Numbered from the stretch's first letter, positions 1 to 13,425 are shown. The stretch: 64,000 bases of DNA from Dama dama (GCF_033118175.1 NC_083704.1:49626501-49690500); one strand, 5' to 3'. Notes: generated by a model not told the origin, from the sequence alone. Program-made: numbers and translations.

Positions 1-1464
1 CATTACAGACAGTAGACTATTACCTTTAAGGAAGAAGGTGATTGGGAGATAAAAGAGCTTCAGAATGTGTTTCTGAAGAATTCGGTCTGCTCCTTGACTT
101 CAGGCAGTGGGAAGCACATTAATTTACCTCTGATATCACAGGCTCTCTGATGTCAATGTGTTAGTCTGTCAGTGCTGTGAATTTGCCTTTTTCAGCCATT
201 GGAAAAGGATGAGAGACCGAAACCTACAGTCTGTTTTCATGTGATAACCTTGACACTGGACTACTGTTTGGTAGGGGGTTTATGTCAGGGAGGGCTGCTG
301 ACACTGTCAGTAAAAAGGTTAAGCCCAATAACAAAGTTTGTATTTAAAAAGTCACAGTGCTGGAATTTACTAACTTTTTAAGAACCTTCAACCAAAATGC
401 TAAAACTCCAGAAGTACAAAGATGAACTTGTTAAAGAAAACACAGTTTCACTGCTCTTTTTCCTTTGTGTAAAAATATTCTTCATGTGACTCTAAGTGCA
501 CTGATCTTCAAAATCAACTGTAAAACTTGAAAGTGTCAGTCATTTAGATAATTGGAAACATAAATTTAAGGAATGTGCAGCTGTAAAATTAACTATTAGA
601 TTCATTTAGAAGATTAGATTCACTAAAGGTAAAATCTTCTATTTTCCAAAACTCCATGACTATGTTGCAAGAGAAGAAAAACCAATCTTCATCAGGCATT
701 TAGTCAGTTTTAATGTTACATTTTTTTTGTTGTTGTTTAGTCTTTTGTCCTTGAGTATTGAAAATAGAAACTACCATGTTTATCATACTTATTTTGACCT
801 TAACCTTTTCTTTTTTTTTTTAAATGAAAGAGACTTAAAATGTCCCAGCTGGTCAGACTTCCAGTGAGGGGGAGGAGGCAATGGTGAAGCTTTCTTGCTT
901 TACAAATGTCGGAAAGATGGAGTAAGACTCAAGTGGTTTATGTGAACTGTGGAAATACTCATCTCTTTGTATGTGTGAAAAATGTAGAAAGCTGTTTCTT
1001 AAGGTTATAATGTGATTGAAATTTGCAAAATGACAAGAAGACATGGCACAACAATACCAACTCAGAGATGGTTTATTTCCTTTAGGATACTGCTTACAAT
1101 TTAATTTACGCTCTGTTGGATTGGCACAAAAGGAGGAATTCCACAGATAGGTAAACTGGAGGAGACTGAAATGTCGTAAAACAGAGTTCCTTTTGAGGTT
1201 TGGCTTAATTATTAGGGAGTAAAATTTTATTGCGAATTGAAATTCCACTGCAAAGAACTAAAAATATAAAGAATTAGAGTGTATAATCTGAAAAGAAAAA
1301 GGAAAAACCATCTTATTTGGTGGAATTTGGTGGTTAGCCTTCATCTTAGCAAGCTAAGAGTTTTGAATTTCCAAAATGGATTCTCTTTTAATATGCTTAA
1401 ACCTTACTTGTTGGTAGAGACCTTACTGAATAATACCCTTGATCCATCCACCTTCATTGATATA

Positions 1465-1672
1465 AGCTTCCCTGATGGCTCAGTTGGTAAAGAGGCTGCC
1501 TGCAATGTGAGAGACCTAGGTTTGATTCCTGGGTGGGGAAGATCCCCTGGGGAAGGAAATGGCAACCCACTCCAGTATTCTTGTCTGGAGAATTCCATGG
1601 ACAGAGGAGCCTGGTGGGCTGCAGCCCATGGGGTCACAAAGAGTTGGACACGACTGAGTGGCTAACACTTTC
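1465..1672 (+). repeat. Bov-tA SINE
   Basis: The tRNA-like head starts at agcttccctgatggctcag and includes a B-box-like segment (ggtttgattcctgggt). The BovA body follows (gatcccctggggaagg, ggcaacccactccagta) and ends at gttggacacgactgag. It is full length and little diverged. Confidence 0.95.
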
Positions 1673-2212
1673 ATTTATATAAACCTACTGTAACGTTCTT
1701 GGAAATGTTAATATAGCTTGAACTTTTTGCAAGGGAGTTGATTTGGCTTTTAATATACACTAAGAAGAGTGGAAAGATCTCATATCTACAATTTCTTACA
1801 TTAAATAGCTGAATTTCTTTTGGCTACAGATATGACCCACCTTGTCTGAATGCTAGCCCTCAGTGTGCAGACTAGCAGTATACTAGGAGACAAAGAGATC
1901 TAACTCAGAAAATTATATAATGGGGGCAAGGATCATAAATTCTAAAGATTTCTAAAGGGCAGATAGAGGCCATGGGGGTCTCTGAAGGACAGCAGAAAGG
2001 CTTTCTCCTCATTAGCTGGCCTCTCAATTTTTATGGTACCAATCAAAGAAGTGGTTCTGAGAATGACAGATTTCTAGGAAAAACACAAGATGAGAAGATC
2101 CTAGGAGGAGGCTTTCTCTGGTCTTCCTGGGTGTAAGTGGAGGGTCTGGGATGTGCTTAGGTTGGAATTGAGGGAACAAATTCACATGATTTGGCCTAAT
2201 TCATTTCAGAGT

Positions 2213-2431
2213 GCACAGAGGAGCCTGGTAGGCTGCAGTCCATGGGGTCGTGAAGAGTCGGACATGACTGAGTGACTTTACTTGCATTTTTCACTTTCGT
2301 GCATTGGAGGAGGAAGTGGCAACCCACTCCAGTGTTCTTGCCTGGAGAATCCCAGGGACAGGGGAGCCTGGTGGGCTGCCATCTGTGGGGTCGCACAGAG
2401 TCAGACACGACTGAAGTGACTTAGCAGCAGT
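2213..2431 (+). repeat. Bov-A2 dimeric SINE
   Basis: Two BovA units (gaggagcctggtaggctgca, then ggcaacccactccagtgttc) are joined by the typical tttcactttcgtgcattgg linker. It ends in the agcagcag tail at 2431. Confidence 0.93.
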
Positions 2432-3079
2432 AGACTATCTCAGACATTGATTTCTGACTGTTAAACTTTCAGAAGTAGATAATTTAGTGTGATACTTGTG
2501 TTCTCTCTTTTTTTTTTTTTTCCCTTTTTCAAGATAAAACAAGGTATGGAACTGTGTTTCTTCATGAACTTAGAACAATCCATGTTTGTTTTGGAGAGAA
2601 TAGCAGATAACTGGGATCACCTAGCACAGTATAGGGAATTTCTTGGAAATATTGGATAGACAAGAACTTAGAAAAGAGTTAATATTTCAGCCACTCATGT
2701 AGTGATCAAATGTAATTCTCCATCAGAAAGTGGTCTCTACTGCTATTTGAATGCAGAAAAGAAAAACCCAAAGAAATAATTGTGTGTATGTACATACAAT
2801 ATTTATTGTTACTTGATATATTTGTCTTTTGCTAAAGAGAAATATTACTTGAACCTAGAGTACAATTGACTTTTAAAGATACCATACTGTTTGAGAACAT
2901 TTAGTTTGAAATTAACTGAAAATTGACTACATTTTAAAAATTGTATATAAAATATCTATACTTATATTTATTAAATTTTAAGCTATTTGATAAGTAGGTT
3001 GTGTTTACCTAAGTACTAAATATGTTAGAATGTTCAAAATGAACAATATGTATAAATTTATAATTTTTCTTTCTGCTAC

Positions 3080-3250
3080 TATATTCACTTACTCAGTGCT
3101 TACCTTGTGCCAGGCACTCCTTTATATATACTTCCCATATTGGTCCTGTGAGATAATTATTTGACTCTTTTCATAGATGGAGAAAGTAAGGCATTTCATT
3201 ACTAGGTTGAAAATGATATTGTCATTTTTGTGGACTGAGCATACCTGGGC
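3080..3250 (+). repeat. MIR SINE remnant
   Basis: It shows the MIR pattern: gtgccaggcact, then a weak 'deposit of low-order' segment ending tttcatagatggagaaagta. It is strongly diverged. Confidence 0.65.
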
Positions 3251-3429
3251 ACTGCAAACTTCATATAGATATCCCAATATAATATTATACGCATCTTATA
3301 CTGACTTTATATGCATAATTATAATTTTCATGAATTTGAATGTAACACTGGTCAAATCATATTGCTGGTATGAACTACCTTTTCATAAAGGCTGAGATAG
3401 AGAGACTTTAGGGTAGAAGGCAGGTTATC

Positions 3430-6400
3430 TGCTACCAGTGAGATTTCTTTAAAAATTTGAATTTGCTTAATGCTCAGTAGCATCAGAGTGCTCTTTTGTA
3501 GACCATACGTCTTCCAGAACAATTTCTATACTATAGAACTGTTAAAATTGGGAAAAGTGTCACAAAATAAGTAGAGGCCATCCTAGGTTAAAAATGGCAA
3601 TAACTCACCATGCTCTATAACATTAATTTCGTTTGATGTTTTTTTCTGATTGCCAAGGCTCACTTTAGTTTTAAGGGAATCATTTTTAGTTCTGTGTACA
3701 GCACTTTCACCAAAAGTAAATTGGATTTGGTATGTCCATATATAAACAAAGTGGGTTTCAATCTAAAATCTGAAAAGGTAGAAGCATGTTATATTAACAT
3801 GAATTTGGGCATGCATTTTTTCTTTCTTCTTTGTATCTTATTATTTTTGAAAAAATCAGAGTTAAAAGTAGGTACATTTGCTTTGAGGGAGGGAACTCAA
3901 ATGGTTTTCTTGGCCTTGGAAGGGGAGGGATGAAGTGAGGTGATAGGTGAGAATAATTCAGAGGCAAAGGGACTGACTACCCTTTCTTTCTAAACTGGGT
4001 GATCTTCCAGGCATTTTAATGGCTTGGGGACAAACAGTTGCTGGTGCCACTTTGTTTTCAAGCAGATTTGATTTTTCATGGCTTGGGCCAGTGTTTGGAA
4101 ATAATTCATCAGAAGAAGTTGTCAGGATGAACAATAGACACCTTAAAGTCAAACAGCCTTTGACATGTCATAGCTCCGGTGCTCTGAGACTTTTAATTCT
4201 GAAATTTTAGGAAGATAAGCTAACCGGAAAAACAGTGATCCACAGCCTCAAAAATACTTACTGTCAAGTCCAATTTCCCATTTCTTGCGTCCCATTGGGC
4301 ACGTGTGGGAAGCTACATTGCACCTTTTAAACTGAGAGTGACTTTGAATATTTTGATGTCAAATGGCATAAACCAAATCCACCAATGTTATAGTCACCTA
4401 AGATCACATTAGCATCAAAAAGCCTCTTGGTGTGCAGGCTTTAATAACTACCAGTGCCTACTATTATGTTGGTGCAGAAACACTTAAAGATGATAAAAGT
4501 TTGTTTAAAAGTATGAAGCTAATGAAAATTATGTCAAGGTGGCTTTTTAGGTTAGCGATTGTGTTTCAATTTGTAAATGTTATAACTGTTTAAAAAATTT
4601 TTTTTTTCTCTAGCAAGCTGCAAACTTTTAAAGACATTAAGCCTGCCAAATTATAGCCACTTATTTCTGCCTGACGTATTTTTCAGCTTAGAACCACCGA
4701 GGGACTGCCAAGCCTGTTCCTTTTCATTACCTGTTCTGTGTCTGGCCCAGAGTTTAGATTTTCGAAAATGGAAAAAAGCTGTTTGCAAAATCACAAGGCT
4801 CTTGAGCTCTTAGTTTCTTCTTAGTATCAACGTTTATTTATTTAGGTTTGGGCTGGGTTTCAAAAGATTGAAATTGGAAACAGAGAAGGTGACTCTGAAC
4901 ACCATTTATCTGTATATAAGCGAACGTTCGATGTACGTTTAATTTAAAAAATTGCTGTTTCCTACAAGAGGGAGCTATTTTTCACATTGTTACAACATTT
5001 TTAGAGGTCACTAGGTGGTCATGTCACCAGCAGGGAGTTTTTGTTTGGCAGGCGGCATTGGCAGTTAGTTACAGATGCCTCCCATGATTCAGTGTTCAAA
5101 GGGGGCTGCTTTGCAAGTAACAAATACTTACAACCTGAGAACTGAAGTATAAAAAGTAGTGACAGGGGAAAATGTTTGGAAATGTAAAACAGCATCTTTA
5201 GTGGCCAAATTGGGGTGTTCGGGGAGTTGAAGATTACACGTCTACTTTATACTTGGGTTTAGCGTTTACAGAAGCAATAATGTCTTAACTACCGCAGTTG
5301 GCCATCACTTAGCTTCTAGTTAGCGAAATTCTTAATTTGTGATTTGTTGGTGACTGTAATTTGGAATAACATTCAGATTCCTGACAATACCTTTTTTCTT
5401 TTTCTGACAATAATCTTTATTAATCTCATCTCCTTCATTTGCCATCCTGGTGGTTACTCAACCTGAGCCTCTCAGTCATTCCTCATTGTGAATGTTGGTA
5501 ATTTAAGTAAGATTAAGTGGGCGGCTAAAAGCACCAATTACTGGGGCTTCTTCTAGGCTTCCATATTTACAGACAAACCAGTATTTCACATTTGGGATAA
5601 GAGAATTATAAGACGTCTTTAGGTGGAAATAAATAAATGAAGTGCAGATGGATCTCCGAGGAAATGGTTGAGAAAAAAAAAGATTAATAGCCAATTGCTA
5701 GAACTCTGAACATTTTATTCATAATTAGTTTTTTAAAAGCTTTAAAATGGAGATAGATTTTCGTGTTCACATCAGGACAATTGCTATGTCTCCTTCATCC
5801 TCCCTTTTTTAAACTAAAAATAAGTTAATGCAGCTATCACTTAAGAATGCAATGCAATTATTGTACTATATTATTACAACTTCTTGGTTATAGATACTTT
5901 ATTATTTTTTAAGCTACAAGTTAATTCAATTTGAGCAAAGAATTGTCACAGCTCACTAGAGTTGTTTAGTATAAAAAAGCCTAAGAATTTCAGACTTCTT
6001 TAACAGGACAAAGAAAAACATTCAGCACCTGTGTCTATTTGAAATCAAAGAGAAACTATGAATAAATTGACAGGGCTTCCTTTATTTAACTATAGCAGCC
6101 CATTGATATTTTCTCTGTTAAGATTTTGTAGTATGTGTGTGTGTTTTGTTTTTTTATTTTTTTTTAATCCTTTACACAAGAATGGGCAACTGTCACGATT
6201 TTACAGTGTTTTTTTTCTTTCAAATGAATTAAATTTGTGTTCTTAATAACACTTTGCTACTTTTTTTAATCCTTTGCAGAAAGCTTCTTGGCTCTGAGGA
6301 TCCATTGAAATACTGAGTTTGGATATTCAAGAGTCCTGCTAAGTGATTGCAAAAGGAAGCCAAAATCTAGAGTGGAAATGTTGTCTTGGCTGCACTCAGT

Positions 6401-6760
6401 CTTATAATGCAGTTCTTTTTGCACTTATCAGAAAAATTCCTTTCCACTCTCCAATTTACATTTGCTTAAATGAGTGGAAGTGGAACTGTGATACCATGAT
6501 AAACACTAGGAACGTATTCAATCTCTAGATACCAATACAGAAAACTGAAGATATTGTTACTCAACATTCCTCTTTGTTTTTTTAAATAGATGTCTCTTCT
6601 GGGCCCTAACAGCTGGGAATACTCATATTACTCCCTTGGCAATTGGTGATTTGAATGTATTTATCTTGTAGCTAATATTAATAGTAAACTAACAAGCTAA
6701 CCTAATAATTATTACAATAATAACTACAACTTGCATTCATAATAGTAATAACTGCTTGTA
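3430..6760. other. Repeat-poor unique intronic sequence
   Basis: No recognised repeat or exon. The sequence is AT-rich with occasional CpG, including the palindrome CGAACGTTCG at 4921-4930. The absence of young repeats over more than 3 kb would fit conserved noncoding sequence at about 4.2-5.4 kb, but that cannot be judged without alignment. Confidence 0.5.
4962..5038 (+). promoter_or_regulatory. Cluster of three CTCF-like motif cores
   Basis: CTACAAGAGGGAGC (4962-4975), TCACTAGGTGGTCA (5008-5021) and CACCAGCAGGGAGT (5025-5038) each resemble the CTCF core CCASYAGRKGGC with about two or three mismatches, all on the + strand within 77 bases of repeat-free sequence. Binding is inferred only. 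Confidence 0.3.
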
Positions 6761-6770
6761 ACCGAGTGAA

Positions 6771-6930
6771 TGAACTGAATGGTTTACCTATTTTATTCAT
6801 ATAATACCCTGTGATGCTATTATTATTTTCATCTTATAGATGAAGAAACTGAGATTCACCCAGAATTAACTTCCACACAAATTCCCCCAGATGATAATTG
6901 TGCAGAACTTAGATTTGAATCCAGATCTAT
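6771..6930 (+). repeat. MIR SINE remnant
   Basis: The core pattern attattttcatcttatagatgaagaaactgag, then gcagaacttagatttgaatccagat, is typical of MIR. Confidence 0.75.
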
Positions 6931-7329
6931 GGAATCCCATTCATTCACTCAAATATTCATTGACTCTTCTGTAGATTTAAATAATTGATCATTTTTAAAG
7001 ATTCTTTAGAAACAGCATTTTCTTTCCTGTCAGTGGGTTATGGTCACTTCTCTAAATAAATCATTAGAGAAAGAAAAAGGTCTTGTTTCCTTCAGATATT
7101 CATTTTCCTTTCATGGACTTAGGTTTATTCCAGTTGAAATTCCCATCAGCCATTTGGACTGATGACTACACCAGCTTAACGGGTTTGGCTTAATTGATAG
7201 AAGCAATGCCTAACTCACAATGAGTCCATGACAGATATTGCTTGAAGTGAATTGATCTACATCATTGCTGTTTAGGCTTTAGGGAACACAGCTATGTGAG
7301 TAGGGATATTGCTCACAGTTTTGTGAGAT

Positions 7330-7500
7330 TTTGCAGTCTATCAGATGTTTTCCTGTTGGTTATCTCATTTGAACCTCAGTGACCTTGGGAGTAGGTAACA
7401 GCGTTTTCATTTTACAGGCCCCACAGCTAAGATGCGTAATGGTAAGTGACCTGTCCAAGACACACATCTGAAATCATGTGACTCTTTCCATTAGACCCCT
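7330..7500 (+). repeat. MIR SINE remnant
   Basis: ttatctcatttgaacctcag is followed by cattttacaggccccacagc and a 'gtgacctgtccaagacaca' block in MIR order. Confidence 0.7.
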
Positions 7501-7977
7501 GCTTTCTGTTTTCCATGCCTGCCTCCCAGTAGCACTAGTGGTGGAGGTTGGTTGAAGGTCCAGACTTCTCTCCCCTTTCTTACTGGGGTTGTGGCATCAG
7601 GGCCCATTCAATAACATCCACATTATATGCACTGACTGCTAAGTCCTAAAAGTACTGTTTTCACTCCCTTGGGGAGTTCCAGCACTGTAGACTTTGAATC
7701 TCTTTGTGAATTTGTAGCAGCTTTTGAATTTGTCCTTGATCCCTTGGGCATACTGGGTAATGAAAGGAATGAACTGCCAAGCACTCATTGGGAGCTGTCC
7801 TGGGCTGGTCTTGCCGATAGCAGCACTGTGACTGATGGAAGATCCTTACTGAGATGCAGCCAAGTCCTCACAAGATTCAGAATAATTGCATTGTCTCGTT
7901 TCTCTGTGTCAAGGGTATCACAACCTTGAACAGTAGTTACACATTGTCTGTTTAACTTTGAGGACTTACCAAATTAT

Positions 7978-8070
7978 AGACTGCCCAGGTTCAAATCTGC
8001 ACTTCACCATTTATTAGCTATGTGAACTCAGGCAAACTAATTCATCCCAATCTGAGTTAATATACGTAAA
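7978..8070 (+). repeat. MIR SINE remnant (5' part)
   Basis: The block caggttcaaatctgcacttc, accatttattagctatgtg and aactcaggcaaactaa follows the MIR head order. Confidence 0.7.
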
Positions 8071-8079
8071 GCAGTTAGA

Positions 8080-8155
8080 ATAGTAGTATAGTGTAGTGTC
8101 ATAGTAGTATAGTTTAGAATATAGTTTAGTATGCTTTAGAATAGTGTAGCATTCA
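8080..8155 (+). repeat. Degenerate tagta/tagtt tandem array
   Basis: About 75 bases are built from variants of atagtagtatagt and atagtttag, giving an imperfect minisatellite-like array. Confidence 0.7.
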
Positions 8156-8159
8156 GCAC

Positions 8160-10160
8160 ACAAAAAAAGTGCTGATGAGCATCAGTAAGTATTAGAAAAG
8201 GTCCCCAGGTGTGGAATCTATGACACGTCCTTTTGTGTGTCTATCAGCTTGGCAAGGTGGTTCCGTGATCTTGAAATAAGGCAGTGGTGTGCTGCTACGC
8301 CATGTCAGTGGGGAAGATACCCTGGTTGGTAATATTTGCCAATTTCCATGATATAAATACTCTTGCCATGGCCAAGATAGAGACTGACCATGGAGTTGGA
8401 AAGAGATGCACATAATTGACTCCTGCTAGCCAGTAACAGCCAGTTCCAGCCACACCACTGAAATAGACCCTTCAGGCTATAAGATCAATAGAATGATTGC
8501 CAACTGGCAATTGCTCCCAAATCATAGCTATTCCTGTTTATGTGACCCAGTTATTTAGGGTGAGTTCCCAGTGCTAGGGATCCCGGGTTGTAGCTTATTG
8601 ATCTGAGTTGGGCTAATCTATTTCCTTTCCAAGAAGGTCAAAATTCACTGTCTTTTTTCTATTAAGCCTAAAGATTGTAGCATAGTTATTATATAAGGAT
8701 TCTAAGAAAGATTTGGGGATTCTTGCTATGAGGGTCCTGGAATGATTCTCTCATTGACCTTCCTAAAACTATCTTTTTTCTTTGTTCCATCCAAGCATCC
8801 CTCTAATACATCCTCTCTTTGCTATGTTAGCCAGAATCAGTTTCTGCTGCTTATAGTCCAAAGAAATCAACTAAAACAGGTGTAGTCACGTCACTCATCC
8901 TTTGTTAGAACTCTTTCTCTGGGAATTGCTTAAGATGGCCCTCTGGTACCAGTACCAGTACCTTCAGAGATGAGAACAAGGAAACCTGTGCTATTGTTTG
9001 ACATCTGTGACTTAGCTAGAGCTCTTCCTGTTATTGAATTGGTATCAGCCTCACCTACCGGTGACTTCAATCCTTAGGTCCTGATTCACATCTTAGGACC
9101 ACCCTGGTACAATCCTTATCTGTCGTCACTTTAGGAGATAGTTGAAGGAATACTACCATGTTCCTAAGTCTTCTGAGACATTGATTATTCCTACATCCAT
9201 TGGTTCGATACAGATATATATTGCATTAGAAATCCAACAAAATGGACAAAGGGAGGAGAAGCAGGTTCGCACTGGATCCTCTGGCCACCTGTGAATGTGG
9301 TTTTCTTAAACACTAATGTTAACCAACTCAATTTCTCTTTCCTTCTATGATAATTGAGGGTCTCCAAAAAAACATGGACTTTATGCCTGAGAAGGCTTAT
9401 TTGTGAAATAAAAATTAATATCTACATATCCTATGGATACCATATCTGAAACAGACATCCTTCTTTTCAAAGGGGTGGTCACTTAGTAAGAACAATTTAA
9501 GTTCCACATGACATTTATTAGTTTATAAGATGGCCTGCTTGGAAACCTCAGCAATATTTAGGGAAATGTCAAGCATTTTTTAAAAAGAAAGACAAGCCCC
9601 CATCTATGTAGAGCAGTGGATGGGGCCAAGTAATGCCCCAGATAGTCTTCATGCACACCCTCATTATAATAATATTTAGCAATCAAATGAATGCTTTCTA
9701 GACTTTGGATGTTATGAACCAATAATATGAAAAAAAAATTTTTTTAAAACAATATAAAGCTTGATAACCTAATTAAACTATTAAATGAGACTCTTCACAT
9801 GTTAACTACAGTCATCATCATTGGATAAAAGGACATTTTTACATCAGAAAGTAGGAAGGACATTACCTAATTTTAGTATAAAAGGCTACTTACAAAGCGT
9901 TGGCAATAGTACTGCCACAATATTGGTTTGTATCCTCATGTGTGTATGTGAATGAGTGTGCAGGGACTTATATGTGCATGTTCGTATGTGCATGCAACCA
10001 CACGTGTATGAAAACTTCAGCATGAGCCAGTACCAGTCTTTGGGTTGGCACTTAGGAATTATTTAGTTTGGCCACACTTTTCCTTGATGGTACCCTAACA
10101 TTCCTGGAAGTTCTACAGCTGGAAATAAGCATAAATAAGCAAGAGAGAAATAATTTTAAA
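8160..10160. other. Unrecognised intronic sequence
   Basis: No repeat family or gene recognised. It contains a (GTACCA)3 patch near 8947 and a TG-rich stretch at about 9935-10010. Confidence 0.5.
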
Positions 10161-10378
10161 TGGATTCTCAAGTGGCACTAGTGGTAAAGAACCCACCTGC
10201 CACTGCAGGAGATGTAAGAGACACGGGTTCAATCCCTGGGTTGGGAAGGTCCTCTGGAGAAGGGAATGGCAACCCACTTCAGTATTCTTGCCTGCAGAAT
10301 CCCATGGACAGAGGAGCTCGCAGGCTACAGTCCATAGGGTCGCACAGAGTCAGACACAACTGAAGTGACTTAGCATGT
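10161..10378 (+). repeat. Bov-tA SINE
   Basis: A tRNA-like head (tggcactagtggtaaagaac, gggttcaatccctgggttg) is followed by a BovA body ending cagacacaactgaagtgact. It has about the family's full length. Confidence 0.95.
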
Positions 10379-10574
10379 AGCACACTCGTCCTCAACATTT
10401 CCTCAAAGGCTGATCACCACCTGGAAGTCTCTCTTTCCCTCCAGAGCCCTTCCAGTGGAGCTCTTCTTCACACCCAGCTGTCACCCCTGCCCTCTCTGTG
10501 AGTTTACCTTCATCATCCCAGACCAAAGGGATGTTCCTTCCTTCCTACTATCAAGCCTTTTAGCCAGACACCTT

Positions 10575-10720
10575 TGCGCAATCTACTTAACTCAGTTTAC
10601 GCAATCATAGACTCAGTTTACTTAACTTTAAGATAGGAATAATAATTAATAACTTTCTCGTTGAAGGATAATTTGAGAGGACAAAATGAAATAATGTGCT
10701 TCACTTATGCCTTGTATATC
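10575..10720 (+). repeat. MIR-like remnant
   Basis: ctcagtttacttaactttaa, gataggaataataat and gagaggacaaaatgaaataa resemble the 3' half of MIR. This is a weak match. Confidence 0.4.
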
Positions 10721-12588
10721 ATACAGCAAACAAAGTGGTTTATTAATGATTAATTTGTCTATTAATGATCTTTTATCCTAACAATGGAGTCATTCATTAA
10801 TCAGCAATTATTTATCTTTTGTGACTTAAGTTTTCATACGCTTTCTTCACCAGAGGAGTTTGCAAGCCTTATCTCTTGCCCAGCACTTAGCATAATTTTT
10901 TTTTTTTTTTGGTCTATGGTGAGTTCTTTTCAGGTACAGATGGGGATTAAGACACTGGTTGACAACATTAGATGCTCACTTATGCCACTACCCATGAGTG
11001 TGTTGCCATCCCAGAGGTGTTCTTTTTATCACTGCTCCCATCAATGAGACTTTGGAAACCCCATTAAGAGTTCTGCAGCCCCATTCCTCTTTGAACTTAA
11101 GCCTTATGTCCTGTGCCTTGAAGTTCAAATCTAAAAGAAGGCGCTCCATTGCTGTTCAGTGGCGCTGGGCAGCCTCAAGGCTGTCCTGGGAGATAGATGA
11201 TCTGATCTCAAAGCAATCGGTCAACAGGTCAGAAACTCTGGGAGTAGTAATCAGTGTCAGGTTGGGGTCTGGTCACCAGGATGTTTCTCACTAAGTGGTT
11301 TTCCAGGTCTGAAAGAACTGAGCTCTGTCACCTTTCTAGGCTTCTAATCTACCCCCTCCCCCTCTGATTTGTGTAGCAGTCTCTCTCTTGTGGACTGGAT
11401 TAATTGCCTCTGGTGGTTAGTCTTGGGTCCATGTGGCATTAAGAATTGGGTATTGTGGAGAGGGAAATGCCTCAGCCTTTTAAATCTTTGAGAGTAGAAA
11501 GTGATAAAGAATGAAAATGGGTACCTATTATAAATAAGCGAAAAAGGAACCAGTAAAGCTGCTTTCATTATGAAAGAAAACTGTTAGGTAGAATTACATA
11601 GAACTGCTGATACTTGACTGTTTCTGATCTACAAAAAGCACTTCATATCGTTCAGCCTAATAGCTATACACATAGGGTTTTGTGTTTCTATTTATTCATT
11701 TGTTTTTGAACTTCTGGATCATAGCTGGATTGCACTGGACTCTGAGAATGAAGAGGACAGGATGGGAGGGAGCTTTTGAATCAGTTATCCAGTATCTGGT
11801 ATACACAGGTGGAGATGCCTTGAGGATTCTCAGGCCTGGATTCACGGATATCTTCTCTGCATGGTATTGCTGATGGTCTGGTATTTGTTCCTAATGGAAA
11901 TACAAGGGTATTTCCTTATGTTTTGTGACATCATTGCAGGGTCATCTCATCTCATGACTGTGTATGGAGAGTCTCCAGGGTCTGCTATTTGGTAAGCTCC
12001 AAGGAAGCAGGGGGTCGTGTCTATTTGTTTGTCCTTCCATCTCTTATACCTGGTATGCAATGGGCACTTGTGTTGAAGGGATTGAAGAACTGAGCTCTGA
12101 TCATCTGTTTGGTTTAGTTTTTCTAGTGTGGCCAGTAAACAGCCACCCCAGAAGAACACGTTCATCTCAGTTGCTTCTGGTTGGACTTTGTAATTTTATG
12201 TCAGAAATGTTCCTGCCTCTAGTGATGACTCCTCCCAGAGTAGAAATTTCACCTCCATGAGCCACAGGGCCACCCATACTGTAAATCTGAGACTGCTTTC
12301 TATACCATGGTGTCTTGGGCTGGTTCCCCCGCGACTCTTTCCAGATGTGGAGTGCTTTCAGGTAGTTTACCAGACTCTCATTCTGCATCCGCTGTCTGGC
12401 TTCATGCTCCTTCTTCCTCTGAGAGGGAGCCCTCTAGCACTGTCCCGCATGTTGCATTCATGAATCCAGAAATTTTAGGAAACTAACACATGGCTTCTCA
12501 TTAGTTTTTGTACTCACTAGCATATTTTTACAGCTCTTTGTTCTGCATGTTTTTTAAATCAGTTGCTTAGTAATGTTATATTTTAGGG

Positions 12589-12620
12589 GTGTGTGTGTGT
12601 ATTTGTACACACACACACAC
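12589..12620 (+). repeat. (GT)6-ATTTGT-(AC)7 inverted microsatellite
   Basis: A GT run of twelve bases is followed, after a short spacer, by an ACAC run. The two arms are self-complementary and could form a hairpin. Confidence 0.9.
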
Positions 12621-13311
12621 AAACTTTGCTTCTTTAATTTGGACTTTGAAATGAATTTATGGTCTTTGAATCTGCTCTTGCATCTGCATCTCTTTTTCAT
12701 CTATAGGTTATGGTACATGGGTGAAGCCTTGTCAAGAAAATGGCCCTGTGCCTTTGCTTTCTCTCCCATTGACATAGTGAGCAAGTGGTTAGTGAGTGTC
12801 CTTTTGAAAGGTTGTGTGTTTTCATGGTGGCATTTTAGCAATTTCTTTCCAGCGTAGAACTGTGATCAATTTGGTCTCACTTCTTTCCCTCACAGTGTCG
12901 AAGTGTGTATTTTTAATTTCTGTCATTTGGAATTTTAAGTTATTTCCAGAAAAACATATCCTCTTGGTTTTTAGGTACAAAGCCAGGTTGGATTTACAAT
13001 CTATTTTATTCTATATAATCTCTTAGCAAATCTATGACAAGAACAGAAGAACTGGGACTTTCATTCCTTTGTAGGTAACTATGTGTCAATTAAGTTACAT
13101 CTTGAAATAGGCGTCTAAAACATACCTATCACCTCTTAATTGACTTCTCAGCAGGTTTAATCCCATATGGAATGATTATTTGATAATTTGATAAGTGATA
13201 ATTTGATTGTAAGCTTTCATCAAGGAATTAAAAATGTAAGCAGAAAGGGGATTAGAATGTGAAATGCCTTAACTCCCTCTGCATTGTGGAGCTCTCCTCT
13301 GGCTAAAGTTC

Positions 13312-13330
13312 TTTTTTTTTTTTTTTTTTT
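13312..13330 (+). repeat. Poly-T tract (19 T)
   Basis: An uninterrupted run of 19 T, possibly the inverted tail of a lost retroelement. No recognisable body is attached. Confidence 0.9.
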
Positions 13331-13389
13331 AAATAAGCACCCTTTGTGATACCTCTTTAGAATATAGATTGCAAAGGTACAACTACCTT

Positions 13390-13425
13390 GGGGGCGGCGG
13401 GGGTGGGGGTGGGGGGAGTTGGGGG
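13390..13425 (+). other. G-quadruplex-forming run
   Basis: Five runs of five or six G (from 13390, 13399, 13405, 13411 and 13421) are separated by loops of 1 to 4 bases. It lies on the sense strand, so it would also occur in ERC2 pre-mRNA. Confidence 0.8.

Noticed and set aside
1481..1540. tRNA-like sequence with a B-box
   Set aside because: It is the tRNA-derived head of a Bov-tA SINE, not a tRNA gene; the same holds for the other copies.
1279..1665. 128-codon frame with GRSPGEGNGNPLQYS
   Set aside because: The recognisable half is a Bov-tA SINE translated by chance. The same peptide appears at the other SINE copies (10160, 45141 on the - strand, 45288, 45437).
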